Origin: Thermincola ferriacetica
GTDB taxonomy: Bacteria; Bacillota; Thermincolia; Thermincolales; Thermincolaceae
Length of the DNA: 64,000 nt
Assembly (NCBI RefSeq): GCF_001263415.1
Contig: NZ_LGTE01000011.1
Location: 1-64,000, forward strand
Reading direction: 5' to 3'
Position numbers and translations under genes: made by a program. The notes below the pieces were generated by a model. That model worked only from the letters and a program-made list of their open reading frames with translations, did no database searches and was not told where the DNA came from. Of this stretch, positions 9,449 through 17,687 are shown one piece after another; positions within the stretch are counted from its first letter, which is position 1, and each line of letters opens with the position of its first letter.

Positions 9449-11399
9449 TACCGTCTTTTCCTCCTTTTTCTTTTTGTATACCAGCGTTAATAACTTTTCC
9501 TGTTAAATAGCTGTATCCAGATAGCAAATAGAATACATTTTCTTTATCACTTAAAGTCCAATTTGCCAGTTCATGGTCTAAAAGTTGCTTCATCACCGAA
9601 AAATACTTTTCGTTATTAATATCTAACCTTTTGTATTGCCTTAATTTATTAAAAACCTCATTTGCCAATGCAACAACCCTTCGGCTACTCATACCCTGAT
9701 AAACTATTTTGTTCAAGATAGGCTTACTATTTAAATTACTGTTATATTGAGCATTAGCCACCTCAGCCATTAAGTATCCCAGTAGAAACAGTGACGCTTG
9801 TTGTATGTTATACCCCATAGATTTAATAAACTCATTTTCATCTTTCCGTAACCCTTCCACTTCAATTGGCTCTGTCATTTTTAGCACACCAACCTTCTTT
9901 AAAAAACAATTTAAATAATTCACCTTCAAACCAGCCTTAGCCATTTCAATGTCCCAGAATCTAGAATCACCTGGTTCAACATTAAAATTTTCTTTACTGA
10001 ATGCATACACTTTAAATAATTCCAGATATTGTTTTATTAAGAACGCAGGTTGAACACGGCGTCCTTCGAAGATTGCCTCAATGAAAGTTAAAAATTTTCG
10101 ATATTCGTGTTTATTTTCTCCTTGTTTATTTTCTCCTTGTTGAAGCGGAATCAAATAATATATCCGGTTGAGGTCCAAAGCCAATTGACTACTGATAGCG
10201 GGAAAAACTTTGTTACTTGACCTGTTAACCTCCAAAAAAGCTAAGGCTATTTCCCTGAAACGGGTGGGTGGCACATCCTTAACCATCTTCAAAATCTTTA
10301 GCTCGGCTTTGTTACGCTGGTAAAACAGGAGATTAAAGATTAGTTCATTGTCAAATTCCCTGTTCTTTATGTATTCGTCTATCTGTCCCTCTAATTCGTT
10401 AATTGCACTTAAACCTTTTAGAAAATTAAGGCTATCAGGCACATACTTTACCCAGTTGTAAAATCGAGTAGAAGTCAACAAGGGAGACTTTAAAAAACCA
10501 GGTATTATGTACAGATCCAATTTCCCTAAACGGCTGGAAAAGTTATTACGAATAAAAGTCTCCGCGAGAAGAACAGATTTATAACACTCCTGGCAAAAAG
10601 AGTAGTGCTTATGAAAAGCCTCTTTATTTAAATTGCTGGCAAAGCCGACTTTATCCGTAATATAGTACTTAAATTTCATTCGGCTTGTATTTCCAGTAAT
10701 CAATTCCTCCTTTCCGCAAACAGTGCAAATTCCTCTCTTTTTATCAAAGAGTTCACCAACTTTTATCTCTTCTACTTTTTGCATATATTCAGAAAACCTG
10801 GCCCCAGCCATACCATCAAAAAGTATTACATATAGGCAGATCTCCTTGCCACTAATGGAATAGTTTTGCTTTAACCACTTTTTAAAATTCTTTTCAATTA
10901 CTTCGACTTTCTTTTTCTGATTTTTGGGGAGTGCCAAAATATCTGCTAACTTATCCCCTTCATACCCAACTAACAAATCCAAATTAAAAACATATCGGTA
11001 CCTTTGTTCAGCCCCAACAGTGACATTTGTATCAAAAAAATAAATTTGTAATACCTGTTTTGCTTTTTGGTACAACAAGGTGTCTTCATGCATAATATTA
11101 ATGATATTGGGTAGAGTCTGAGACAAAACGAAGGCTAAATTATTTGTAGTTAAATACCACTGCGGGCTGTTCCCATCAGCATTTCCTATCCACAAATATT
11201 CCTTTTCAGTTAACCCAGGAGTAACCTCAGCAATCTTTATTTGTAAAAAAGGCTTCTCAGTAGAAAAATCCAGTAACACTACATGCTGTTTTTTTCCTTC
11301 AATTTCGTCCGGCAACTCGATAGTTAGGTTTTCAAGGAAAGTCCCCCGGCTGAATTTATTGGCCAAATTCCCTATGTCCCTAATTGCAGCTAACATCAT
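9423..11399 (-). CDS. cas8b: CRISPR-associated protein Cas8b (Csh1-type large subunit)
   Basis: A 658-aa large subunit of I-B Cascade, expected to recognise the PAM. The two zinc-binding pairs typical of the Csh1/TM1802 family are visible: Cys225/Cys228 in ICTVCGK and Cys269/Cys272 in FCQECYK. It is first in the interference operon (cas8b-cas7-cas5-cas3). The start is ATG at 11399 (a second ATG follows directly), with GGGGGTG a few bases upstream. The coding DNA is AT-richer than the flanking metabolic genes, which would fit acquisition, though no measurement was made. Confidence 0.92.
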   Translation of the reverse strand: MMLAAIRDIGNLANKFSRGTFLENLTIELPDEIEGKKQHVVLLDFSTEKPFLQIKIAEVTPGLTEKEYLWIGNADGNSPQWYLTTNNLAFVLSQTLPNIINIMHEDTLLYQKAKQVLQIYFFDTNVTVGAEQRYRYVFNLDLLVGYEGDKLADILALPKNQKKKVEVIEKNFKKWLKQNYSISGKEICLYVILFDGMAGARFSEYMQKVEEIKVGELFDKKRGICTVCGKEELITGNTSRMKFKYYITDKVGFASNLNKEAFHKHYSFCQECYKSVLLAETFIRNNFSSRLGKLDLYIIPGFLKSPLLTSTRFYNWVKYVPDSLNFLKGLSAINELEGQIDEYIKNREFDNELIFNLLFYQRNKAELKILKMVKDVPPTRFREIALAFLEVNRSSNKVFPAISSQLALDLNRIYYLIPLQQGENKQGENKHEYRKFLTFIEAIFEGRRVQPAFLIKQYLELFKVYAFSKENFNVEPGDSRFWDIEMAKAGLKVNYLNCFLKKVGVLKMTEPIEVEGLRKDENEFIKSMGYNIQQASLFLLGYLMAEVANAQYNSNLNSKPILNKIVYQGMSSRRVVALANEVFNKLRQYKRLDINNEKYFSVMKQLLDHELANWTLSDKENVFYLLSGYSYLTGKVINAGIQKEKGGKDGNERVDQKQ

Positions 11400-11731
11400 C
11401 TTTCACCCCCTTTCGCTACTGCCTTTGCAGGTTCTCCTTTATCCTAGGCAGTTCCATTTGCCCCGTATTTCTTAAAATAATGCTACCCCAGTAATTCACA
11501 AACTTTATCCACCTTCCCTGCCTTTTCCTTTCTATAAACAAAATTAATACATAAAACTGACACCTGTTTGTCAGTTTTTAAAAAAAACTTTTCCCCGTTA
11601 GTTCCTACACTGCTTCCGCAACATTATGATATAATCAAAATAAAACACATTTCTCCATTGCTTTCCATTCCATAATATGCTATTATTTTTGCAGAACGTT
11701 TGTTCGCTATATTTTAAAGGAGGCGAGCCCC
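11400..11731. promoter_or_regulatory. Divergent intergenic region between cas8b and a coiled-coil gene
   Basis: This 332-bp AT-rich gap must carry promoters for the minus-strand cas operon and the plus-strand coiled-coil gene. A perfect 10-bp inverted repeat, AAAACTGACA (11553-11562) with TGTCAGTTTT (11569-11578) and a 6-bp spacer, lies about 155 bp upstream of cas8b. It could be an operator for the cas genes or the stem of a hairpin in the cas leader transcript. No strong minus-strand -35/-10 pair was recognised. Confidence 0.45.
11658..11686 (+). promoter_or_regulatory. Sigma-A-like promoter of the coiled-coil gene
   Basis: TTGCTT (11658-11663), a 17-bp spacer, then TATTAT (11681-11686). 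Transcription would begin near 11693, about 40 nt before the TTG start at 11732. The ribosome-binding site AAAGGAGG lies eight bases before that start. Confidence 0.55.
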
Positions 11732-12238
11732 TTGCTGGATGCCGGTGACCTTAAACAAATCAAAAATGTAATGCTGGAAACCATCGAACCGTTTCTTACC
11801 AAAATTTATGGTAAACTGTTGGAACATGACAGAAAATTTGAGGAAATCGACAAAAGATTCGAACAAATCGATGCTCGGCTGGACAGGCTGGAAACCCGCA
11901 TGGACAGTATAGAAAACCGCATGGACAAGCTAGAAAGCCGCATGGACAGCCTGGAAAACCGCATGGACAAGCTGGAAAAAGACGTTGCCGAAATTAAAGG
12001 CTATCATAAAGACCTGGAAAAAACCCTGGATATGATTAAAAGACTGTTCACCGAGGTCACGTTTAAAGTGGAAAAATTGGAAGACCGGGTATTTGACCTG
12101 GAAAACAACCCAGAAGCTGCCCAAAAAGAATATGCTGCCGAGATCAGAAGGGAATTCGAAGCCCTTAAAAACCGCGTCTCCAGGCTGGAAAAGCTCATTG
12201 ACCGGGTTTGTGAAGCAGAAGAAAAATACAAAAGCTGA
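11732..12238 (+). CDS. Coiled-coil protein of unknown function within the cas locus
   Basis: A 168-aa protein that is almost entirely heptad coiled coil (about residues 30-160), highly charged, with no signal or membrane segment. It starts at TTG with AAAGGAGG eight bases upstream. Residues 56-83 are four 7-residue units of the form RMDSLEN / RMDKLES, encoded by near-identical 21-bp DNA repeats. The middle of many similar proteins is described only as DUF or SMC-like coiled coil, and I do not recognise a family. It is transcribed opposite to all cas genes and ends at a strong terminator overlapping the cas6 end. A cas role is possible from position only. Confidence 0.8.
   Translation: MLDAGDLKQIKNVMLETIEPFLTKIYGKLLEHDRKFEEIDKRFEQIDARLDRLETRMDSIENRMDKLESRMDSLENRMDKLEKDVAEIKGYHKDLEKTLDMIKRLFTEVTFKVEKLEDRVFDLENNPEAAQKEYAAEIRREFEALKNRVSRLEKLIDRVCEAEEKYKS
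11876..11980 (+). repeat. 21-bp tandem repeat inside the coiled-coil gene
   Basis: Four near-identical 21-bp units begin CGCATGGACA (11897, 11918, 11939, 11960), preceded by a degenerate unit at 11876. Each encodes one heptad, so slippage would add or remove whole heptads without a frameshift. Confidence 0.9.
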
Positions 12239-12249
12239 CATGTCTCGCA

Positions 12250-12271
12250 CCGCCGCTGCGGCGGTTTTTTT
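12250..12271 (+). terminator. Rho-independent terminator of the coiled-coil gene
   Basis: CCGCCG-CTG-CGGCGG stem-loop (12250-12264) followed by seven T. It lies 11 bp after the coiled-coil stop and its T-run overlaps the cas6 stop codon on the opposite strand. Confidence 0.9.
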
Positions 12272-13007
12272 ATCTTTCAACCACCTCCACACAGCCAAAT
12301 CCCTGGCTGTTCTTGCTGCCCAACCCTGCATCCACCGCCATCTGCAGCAGTTCCGTCGGCCCGGACAGTTCCATTACCCCGGTATATCCCTTGATCACCG
12401 TATTCTTATAATTCACCAGCCGCATATCCCCCCTTCCCAACCTGCGCACTTTCACATTTCCTTCCGGCGCAGCCTGTCCGTACAGGGCCTCATACTTCTT
12501 GCGCAGATTACTTTCCAGCAAAGTATCATAATCCGGTTCCCCCGGTTGCATATAACAGGAATACCGTCCACCTTCAGGCTTATATAAAGTTTTGCGGATT
12601 ACAGCCGGCGAAAGAGTCCGGACGGCTATTCTCTCCTCCCCCACTTTAAGCTGCCGCACAACCAGTTTTTCCACCTCCGCCTCGGCCGTACCCAGCCTCA
12701 ACCGGCCTTTGGTCAACATACCGTTAGCTATGGACTGGCAAAATTGATCAACCGGTGAGGAAATCACCAGCCTCACTTCATCAAAAAACCTGATTGTGCC
12801 TTTTTCCTTGTCAATCTGAAACCTCCCCATCAGGCGTGAAAAGGCAAAAAGTTTGAACCGCCGGTTACCGCTTTGATACCCCTGGTCATGCAGAAAAGCT
12901 GCCAGGTCTGCATCTATGGAACTGTACACAGCCGCCTGGACAATATGATTATACTGCAGAGGAATCTCCATACTCCCCTCAGGACGCAAAGAAAAACATA
13001 TGTGCAT
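12270..13007 (-). CDS. cas6: CRISPR pre-crRNA endoribonuclease Cas6
   Basis: A 245-aa RAMP nuclease that cleaves the repeat transcript to leave the 8-nt handle. The N-terminal fold contains YNHIVQAAVY with the candidate catalytic His21. The C-terminal glycine-rich loop GLGSKNSQGFG (228-238) is the family hallmark. The ATG at 13007 has GAGGAGAG upstream. It is separated from the cas8b-cas2 operon by a convergent coiled-coil gene, so it is expressed from its own promoter. It is presumably the processing enzyme for the array at 315-3148, the only array in view. Confidence 0.93.
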   Translation of the reverse strand: MHICFSLRPEGSMEIPLQYNHIVQAAVYSSIDADLAAFLHDQGYQSGNRRFKLFAFSRLMGRFQIDKEKGTIRFFDEVRLVISSPVDQFCQSIANGMLTKGRLRLGTAEAEVEKLVVRQLKVGEERIAVRTLSPAVIRKTLYKPEGGRYSCYMQPGEPDYDTLLESNLRKKYEALYGQAAPEGNVKVRRLGRGDMRLVNYKNTVIKGYTGVMELSGPTELLQMAVDAGLGSKNSQGFGCVEVVER

Positions 13008-13094
13008 GTTATCTCTCCTCCAAAAATAAAGACTGCTCCTCCCGAAGCAGTCAGTCTGGAATTTCTCCTTATCAGGCCATTATGTGTTTCATAC

Positions 13095-13215
13095 CGGCAA
13101 TATTGAATTTTGACCCATGCCCGGAAGGTTGCTGTATTTTGACTGTTGCCCGGAAAGCAGACGCGTTTTGACAGATGCCCGGAAAGCAGACGCGTTCTGA
13201 CACATTTGGCAATTA
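13095..13215. mobile_element. IS21-like terminal repeats, probable element remnant
   Basis: Three to four imperfect direct repeats of TTTTGAC(A/T)..TGCCCGGAAAGCAGACGCG, with spacing near 29 bp (for instance GCCCGGAA at about 13120, 13149 and 13178), end in TTCTGACACATTTGGCA. Repeated ends with TTTTGAC motifs and a related GTTGCTGTATTTTGAC stretch resemble the terminus at 199-290. No transposase frame accompanies them. The rest of the gap to 13348 holds nothing recognisable. Read as a remnant end of an IS21-family element; moderate to low certainty. Confidence 0.45.
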
Positions 13216-13348
13216 AATTACTTTTTTTATATGGCTTCTATTTATTACTATATTTTTCCTTCCTTGGGCATGTACTTTCGCTCGTCTAATTTCGACAATT
13301 TTCTCATTCGAGCTGTCGTCCGTGAGCGGAGGAATATTGTAGCCTCTG

Positions 13349-15115
13349 CTACTGTTTTTTCCCAAACAACTCCTTCCACCTCTGGGACACCTGCCGCACT
13401 ATATCTTCCCTGGGAATCAACTCATCGGGGTAATCCGGTTTCATCCGGGCATCTATCACAATTGGACCGCTGTAAATAATTTTGTTGTGCCCAACCTCAT
13501 AGGCTGCATAAATATCCCAGGCCGGGTCAAAACGGGTAAATACGGTCCAGAGAAAACCGGTCTGATCTTTCAGGGCATCGGCATCGTCGACCAAAATTAC
13601 CAGCGGCCATTCTTGCAATTGCTCCCGGCCGTGTTCCACAACCTGGCGGGCCAACTCCGGCGCTGCGGAATAAGCAGAGCCGGAAATCATCAGGCAGCCA
13701 CGGCAGTAAGGTTTGATTTTATCAATGCCGGCAATCGGGCCGCCGGTATACTCTCCCGGCAGGTCACGCACCGGGTCCCCCAGGCCCAGCATAATGGCCT
13801 TGCTGCCCTGGTTAAACTTGCGCCCGGTGTAATCAAGGGTATCCATAGCCGTATTATTGATAATGAACAGGTCCCTGGCCGGATTGAACCGCGCCAGCAC
13901 ACTTTCCAGAAATACGTGGAACTTCTTCAAATCAACCGGGACGTCAGTAATCATGAGGACCTTGGTCAGGGACAGTTGCCCCTCCCCCAGTATTCTAAAG
14001 GCATGGGCCAATGCTTCCCGGTGGTAGCTTTCCCTGACCACAGCCCCGGCCAGGGTATGGAACCCTGCTTCAGCATAAGTCCACAAGGCCCTGACGCCGG
14101 GCATAATCAGGGGAAATATCGGTGCCAGCAGATCCTGCATCCATTCCCCAATGAAATAATCCTCCTGGCGGGGCTTACCCACTACCGTGGCCGGATAAAT
14201 AGCGTCTTTGCGGTGATAAACCTGTTTGACGTTAAACACCGGAAACTCGTGAACCAGCGAATAATACCCGTAATGGTCCCCAAAGGGTCCTTCCGGCTTT
14301 CTTTCAAACGGGGGCACTTCCCCGCAAACAGCGAACTCGGCCTCGGCAATTATAGGATGCGGGTGCCCGTCTATTTCTGCCATGTTCAATTTTTCCCCCA
14401 TTAAAAAGGACGCATATATCAATTCCGGCAATGATTCAGGCAAAGCGGTAATGGCCGCGATGACCAGCGCCGGTGGGCCGCCAAGGAAAAGGGTTACAGG
14501 CAGGGCCTGTCCCCTTTTTTCCGCCTCGTGGTAATGAAAACCGCCGCCCTTATGAATCTGCCAGTGCATACCCGTCTGGTTTTCCGAAAATATCTGAATC
14601 CGGTACATGCCCAGATTATGCTCCCTGGTTACCGGGTGTTCCGTATAAACCAGCGGCAAAGTGACAAAAGGCCCGCCATCCCCCTGCCAGCTAGTCAGGA
14701 CAGGCAGCTCTTTCAAATTTACTCTCGGCTGCCGCACCTGGAGCACAGGCGCTTTGGCAGGGCTTACGCGGCGCAGGCCGCTTTTGGCAATGCTGAAGAG
14801 CCAGTCCCTTTCCTGCCAGAGGTTGGATAATTTGGGCGGCAAAAGTTTGTCCATCGCCTGGGTAATTTTTTTAACAATCGCTTCCGGCCTCGGTCCTATG
14901 GCCATCTCTACCCTTTCCCGGGTGCCGAATAAATTTGTGACCACAGGAAACTGGCTCCCTTTAACATTGGTAAACAGCAGGGCCGGCCCTTCATCTTCAA
15001 TTACCCGCCGGTGAATTTCCGCCAGTTCCAGATAGGGGTCCACCTCAGCATTAATCTCGATTATCTGGTTTTCTCTCTGCAGCATCTTGATAAAACTTCT
15101 CAGGTTTGTATGCAT
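13349..15115 (-). CDS. UbiD-family prenylated-FMN-dependent decarboxylase
   Basis: A 588-aa UbiD protein, a reversible (de)carboxylase of aromatic or alpha,beta-unsaturated acids that needs prenylated FMN made by UbiX (not in the window). Arg172 in GMYRIQIF and EGPFGDHYGYY (Glu275 and Asp280) supply the conserved Glu-Arg-Glu/Asp active-site triad. ATG at 15115 has AGGAGAG upstream and overlaps the end of the preceding lpdD-like gene by 65 bp. The pairing points to a hydroxyarylic-acid or similar decarboxylase rather than ubiquinone synthesis. The substrate is unknown. Confidence 0.93.
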   Translation of the reverse strand: MHTNLRSFIKMLQRENQIIEINAEVDPYLELAEIHRRVIEDEGPALLFTNVKGSQFPVVTNLFGTRERVEMAIGPRPEAIVKKITQAMDKLLPPKLSNLWQERDWLFSIAKSGLRRVSPAKAPVLQVRQPRVNLKELPVLTSWQGDGGPFVTLPLVYTEHPVTREHNLGMYRIQIFSENQTGMHWQIHKGGGFHYHEAEKRGQALPVTLFLGGPPALVIAAITALPESLPELIYASFLMGEKLNMAEIDGHPHPIIAEAEFAVCGEVPPFERKPEGPFGDHYGYYSLVHEFPVFNVKQVYHRKDAIYPATVVGKPRQEDYFIGEWMQDLLAPIFPLIMPGVRALWTYAEAGFHTLAGAVVRESYHREALAHAFRILGEGQLSLTKVLMITDVPVDLKKFHVFLESVLARFNPARDLFIINNTAMDTLDYTGRKFNQGSKAIMLGLGDPVRDLPGEYTGGPIAGIDKIKPYCRGCLMISGSAYSAAPELARQVVEHGREQLQEWPLVILVDDADALKDQTGFLWTVFTRFDPAWDIYAAYEVGHNKIIYSGPIVIDARMKPDYPDELIPREDIVRQVSQRWKELFGKKQ

Positions 15116-15530
15116 GGCTACTCTCCTGTAATTTTTTTATCTCGTGACAAAGCTTGTCGGCTGCCACCGAGGCATTTGCCACCAATTGCCTTATTTCCCA
15201 ATCTTCAGCCCCGTCAATGTGCACCCCTGCCACCACAGCAGCAACCAGGCCTGTTTCCCGGCAAAGCCGCTCTCCGACGGACGCGGCCATTTCCGCATCC
15301 TTATGCCCGGGTACAGGGGTAATCCAGGTATCACATGAAAGGCAGCCCTGGTCCTGCAGACTTGTGCGGGGTACGCTTAAAGTCGTTCCGCCTACATGAG
15401 GTTTTTCCCCGCCCGTCAGAGTAACAGCAATCCCTTCGCCGGTTATGACAGCCAGTATATTTATTTTGTAGCGGCCCTCACCGGAGGAAACCCTGATTTC
15501 TTGCATGCTTTCATTCACCCGATATAACAT
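15051..15530 (-). CDS. LpdD-like prenylated-flavin chaperone / decarboxylase subunit D
   Basis: A 159-aa protein with VITGEGIAVTLTGGEKPHVGGTTLSVPR at residues ~29-56, then SCDTWITPVPGHKDAEMAASVGERLC. This is the pattern of the small LpdD/subunit-D family encoded beside UbiD-type decarboxylases and thought to help handle prenylated FMN. It is 50 bp after the sigma-54 activator gene and overlaps ubiD. An ATG at 15506 is an alternative start; neither has a strong ribosome-binding site. The family assignment is from memory of the motif. Confidence 0.75.
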   Translation of the reverse strand: MLYRVNESMQEIRVSSGEGRYKINILAVITGEGIAVTLTGGEKPHVGGTTLSVPRTSLQDQGCLSCDTWITPVPGHKDAEMAASVGERLCRETGLVAAVVAGVHIDGAEDWEIRQLVANASVAADKLCHEIKKLQESSHAYKPEKFYQDAAERKPDNRD

Positions 15531-15580
15531 TACTGTATGAAAATTCCTCTTCCCCGGTAAACATTATTTTATGATATCTT

Positions 15581-17554
15581 TTATCCAATCAATGCTTTTA
15601 TATCAATATTATATTCCCTGATTTTGCGGTAAATCGTGCTTCTCCCTATATTTAACCGGGCCGCGGCTGCGCTGATACTGCCGCCGCAATCAACAATAGC
15701 CTTTTTAATGGCTTCCTTTTCCAATTCCTGCAGGGTTCCCGTCTTTGCGGCAGCGGCCTTTTCTTTCTGCCTGTTCCTGATATTTTCGGGCAAATCCCGG
15801 GGCGTTATTTCTTCACCTTCAACGACATTCACCAAACCCTCAATTACGTTTTCCAATTCCCTTATATTCCCCGGCCAACTGTATCCCTGCAATATTTCCA
15901 GGGTTTCCGGCAACAATTTTAATTCAGGTCTACCGACTTTTGCCCTGTATTTATCCAAAAATGCGTTTACCAGCAGCGGGATATCGTCTTTTCTCGCACG
16001 CAGGGGAGGAATAAAAATGTTGACAACATTCAATCTGAAATATAAATCCTGACGGAAAGCGCCCTCTTCAACCATTTGGGCCAGGTTGCGGTGCGTAGCC
16101 ACGATAACCCTTGCATCAACTGTCTTGCTTTCCTGCCCGCCAACCCGGAAAAACTGCTTCTCCTGCAGCGCTCTCAATAAACTGACCTGGGCCTGCAAAG
16201 GCATATCCCCTATCTCGTCAAGAAAAATTGTCCCCTTATCAGCCAATTCAAATTTACCGGGTTTTCCGCCTTTGCGCGCCCCTGTAAAAGCACCTTCCTC
16301 GTAACCAAACAACTCACTTTCCACCAGTTCGGGCGGAATAGCAGCACAATTCACAGCTACAAAAGGCCCGTTCCGGCGGGAACTTTCCTGGTGAATGGCC
16401 TGAGCCAGCATTTCCTTGCCTGTCCCTGTTTCACCCTGCAGTAAAACGGTTGAGTCATTCTTGGCTACCCTTTTGCATATAGAAATCACCTGTTGCAGGT
16501 ATTTGCTTTGACCGATAATCTGGTCAAAGGTATAGCGCACCACGTTTCCCCGTTCAGGTAAACCTCTTCCGGACTTTTTACCTGTTACCTCCGAAGCGCT
16601 TTTGTCTTCCGGGTTAACAATAGCCACCATTCCCTGGGGGCTGCCGTCCGGGCCGTATATGCGTTTAGTTCTGGTATTGACCAGTGTGGAACCGTTTTTT
16701 GTGCTTACAGTCAGTTCCCTGGTATGGGAAGTGGCGCTTTCTATCACCCACAAGTTATTCAGATTAAATAATTCCTCGATGTTCTCTCCCAGGCATTCTT
16801 CCTTTTTAAGGCCCAGAATCTTGCAGGCAGACTGGTTCATTTCCCGCACAATTCCGTCTTCGTCAATCATGACCGCGCCTTCCCGCATCAATTCCATAAG
16901 GCCTTCGTATTTCGCCCTGTTCAGATTAAACCTGGTCTGTATATCAAGCAACCGCATTTCCCGTTCAATGTTCTGGGCAGCCATTTTAACCATGCAAAAC
17001 ACCCGGTCACTGCCTTTTCCGCTTTCACCGGTTACATCAAGTGTCCCAAGCGTTTTGCCCCCAGGGCCTTTTATTGGTACAGCGGCACAAGCCAAAATAT
17101 GGTTTTCCCTGACATAATGCTCCGTAGCAAAAACCGTTACCGGTTGGTTTTCTGCCAGCGAAGTTCCGATAGCATTGGTCCCCTTGAAACGTTCAGACCA
17201 GTTGGCTCCTTCGCACAGCATAACTTTCCTGGCATGACTGGAAAAATCATCGTCAGTGAAACACTTCAAAAGGTAACCTCTGGCATCGGCCAAAATCACC
17301 ATAAAACCCAAACCCCGCAAGCACATAAACAGGTCTTCCATAATAGGGGTGGCTACCTCTACCAACTGCCGGTTTTCCTGAATAGTTTCCCGCAATCGGG
17401 CCGGACTCAAGAGCTCGTTTTTTTCCACTTTATGGTGGTTAACCTCGTATTTGCGGCATCGCTCCCATGAACGCTTTATAATAGGATCCACCTGGACCGG
17501 GATTTCCCCTGTTTCCATAAAGGTGTTCCACAGACCCGCTTCATTATTCCCCAT
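15581..17554 (-). CDS. Sigma-54-dependent enhancer-binding transcriptional activator
   Basis: 657 aa with the AcoR-like layout: GAF-type sensor (about 70-195), PAS domain (about 215-310), AAA+ domain (about 345-575) and a Fis-type helix-turn-helix (about 615-657). The Walker A is GETGTGKE (374-381), the sigma-54 contact loop is GAFTGA (421-426) and the Walker B is GTIFLDEIGD (441-450). There is no receiver domain, so it probably senses a small ligand. It sits between an AOR gene with a sigma-54 promoter and lpdD-ubiD, and is a natural candidate to control that AOR. Confidence 0.93.
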   Translation of the reverse strand: MGNNEAGLWNTFMETGEIPVQVDPIIKRSWERCRKYEVNHHKVEKNELLSPARLRETIQENRQLVEVATPIMEDLFMCLRGLGFMVILADARGYLLKCFTDDDFSSHARKVMLCEGANWSERFKGTNAIGTSLAENQPVTVFATEHYVRENHILACAAVPIKGPGGKTLGTLDVTGESGKGSDRVFCMVKMAAQNIEREMRLLDIQTRFNLNRAKYEGLMELMREGAVMIDEDGIVREMNQSACKILGLKKEECLGENIEELFNLNNLWVIESATSHTRELTVSTKNGSTLVNTRTKRIYGPDGSPQGMVAIVNPEDKSASEVTGKKSGRGLPERGNVVRYTFDQIIGQSKYLQQVISICKRVAKNDSTVLLQGETGTGKEMLAQAIHQESSRRNGPFVAVNCAAIPPELVESELFGYEEGAFTGARKGGKPGKFELADKGTIFLDEIGDMPLQAQVSLLRALQEKQFFRVGGQESKTVDARVIVATHRNLAQMVEEGAFRQDLYFRLNVVNIFIPPLRARKDDIPLLVNAFLDKYRAKVGRPELKLLPETLEILQGYSWPGNIRELENVIEGLVNVVEGEEITPRDLPENIRNRQKEKAAAAKTGTLQELEKEAIKKAIVDCGGSISAAAARLNIGRSTIYRKIREYNIDIKALIG

Positions 17555-17643
17555 ACCCTCACCCTTTGCCGGTAAAGTTTTTGCGTGATTAGTTCCTTTT
17601 CTTTCGTACCTCCATTATACCAAGGATAAGCCATTTTTTCAGC

Positions 17644-17672
17644 AAAAAAAAGGACTCCATTTTCAGGAGTCC
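17644..17672 (-). terminator. Terminator of the first AOR gene
   Basis: On the minus strand GGACTCC, a short loop, GGAGTCC, then eight T. It lies 15 bp past the AOR stop and so separates its transcript from the activator gene. Confidence 0.9.
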
Positions 17673-17687
17673 CCGGTTTTTCATCTG

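Noticed and set aside
13231-13479. 82-aa plus-strand frame after the IS-like repeats
   Set aside because: Half of it lies antisense to the ubiD end; no ribosome-binding site and no family.
13487-14404. 305-aa open frame antisense to ubiD
   Set aside because: A shadow of the real UbiD frame on the other strand; composition is unlike a folded protein.
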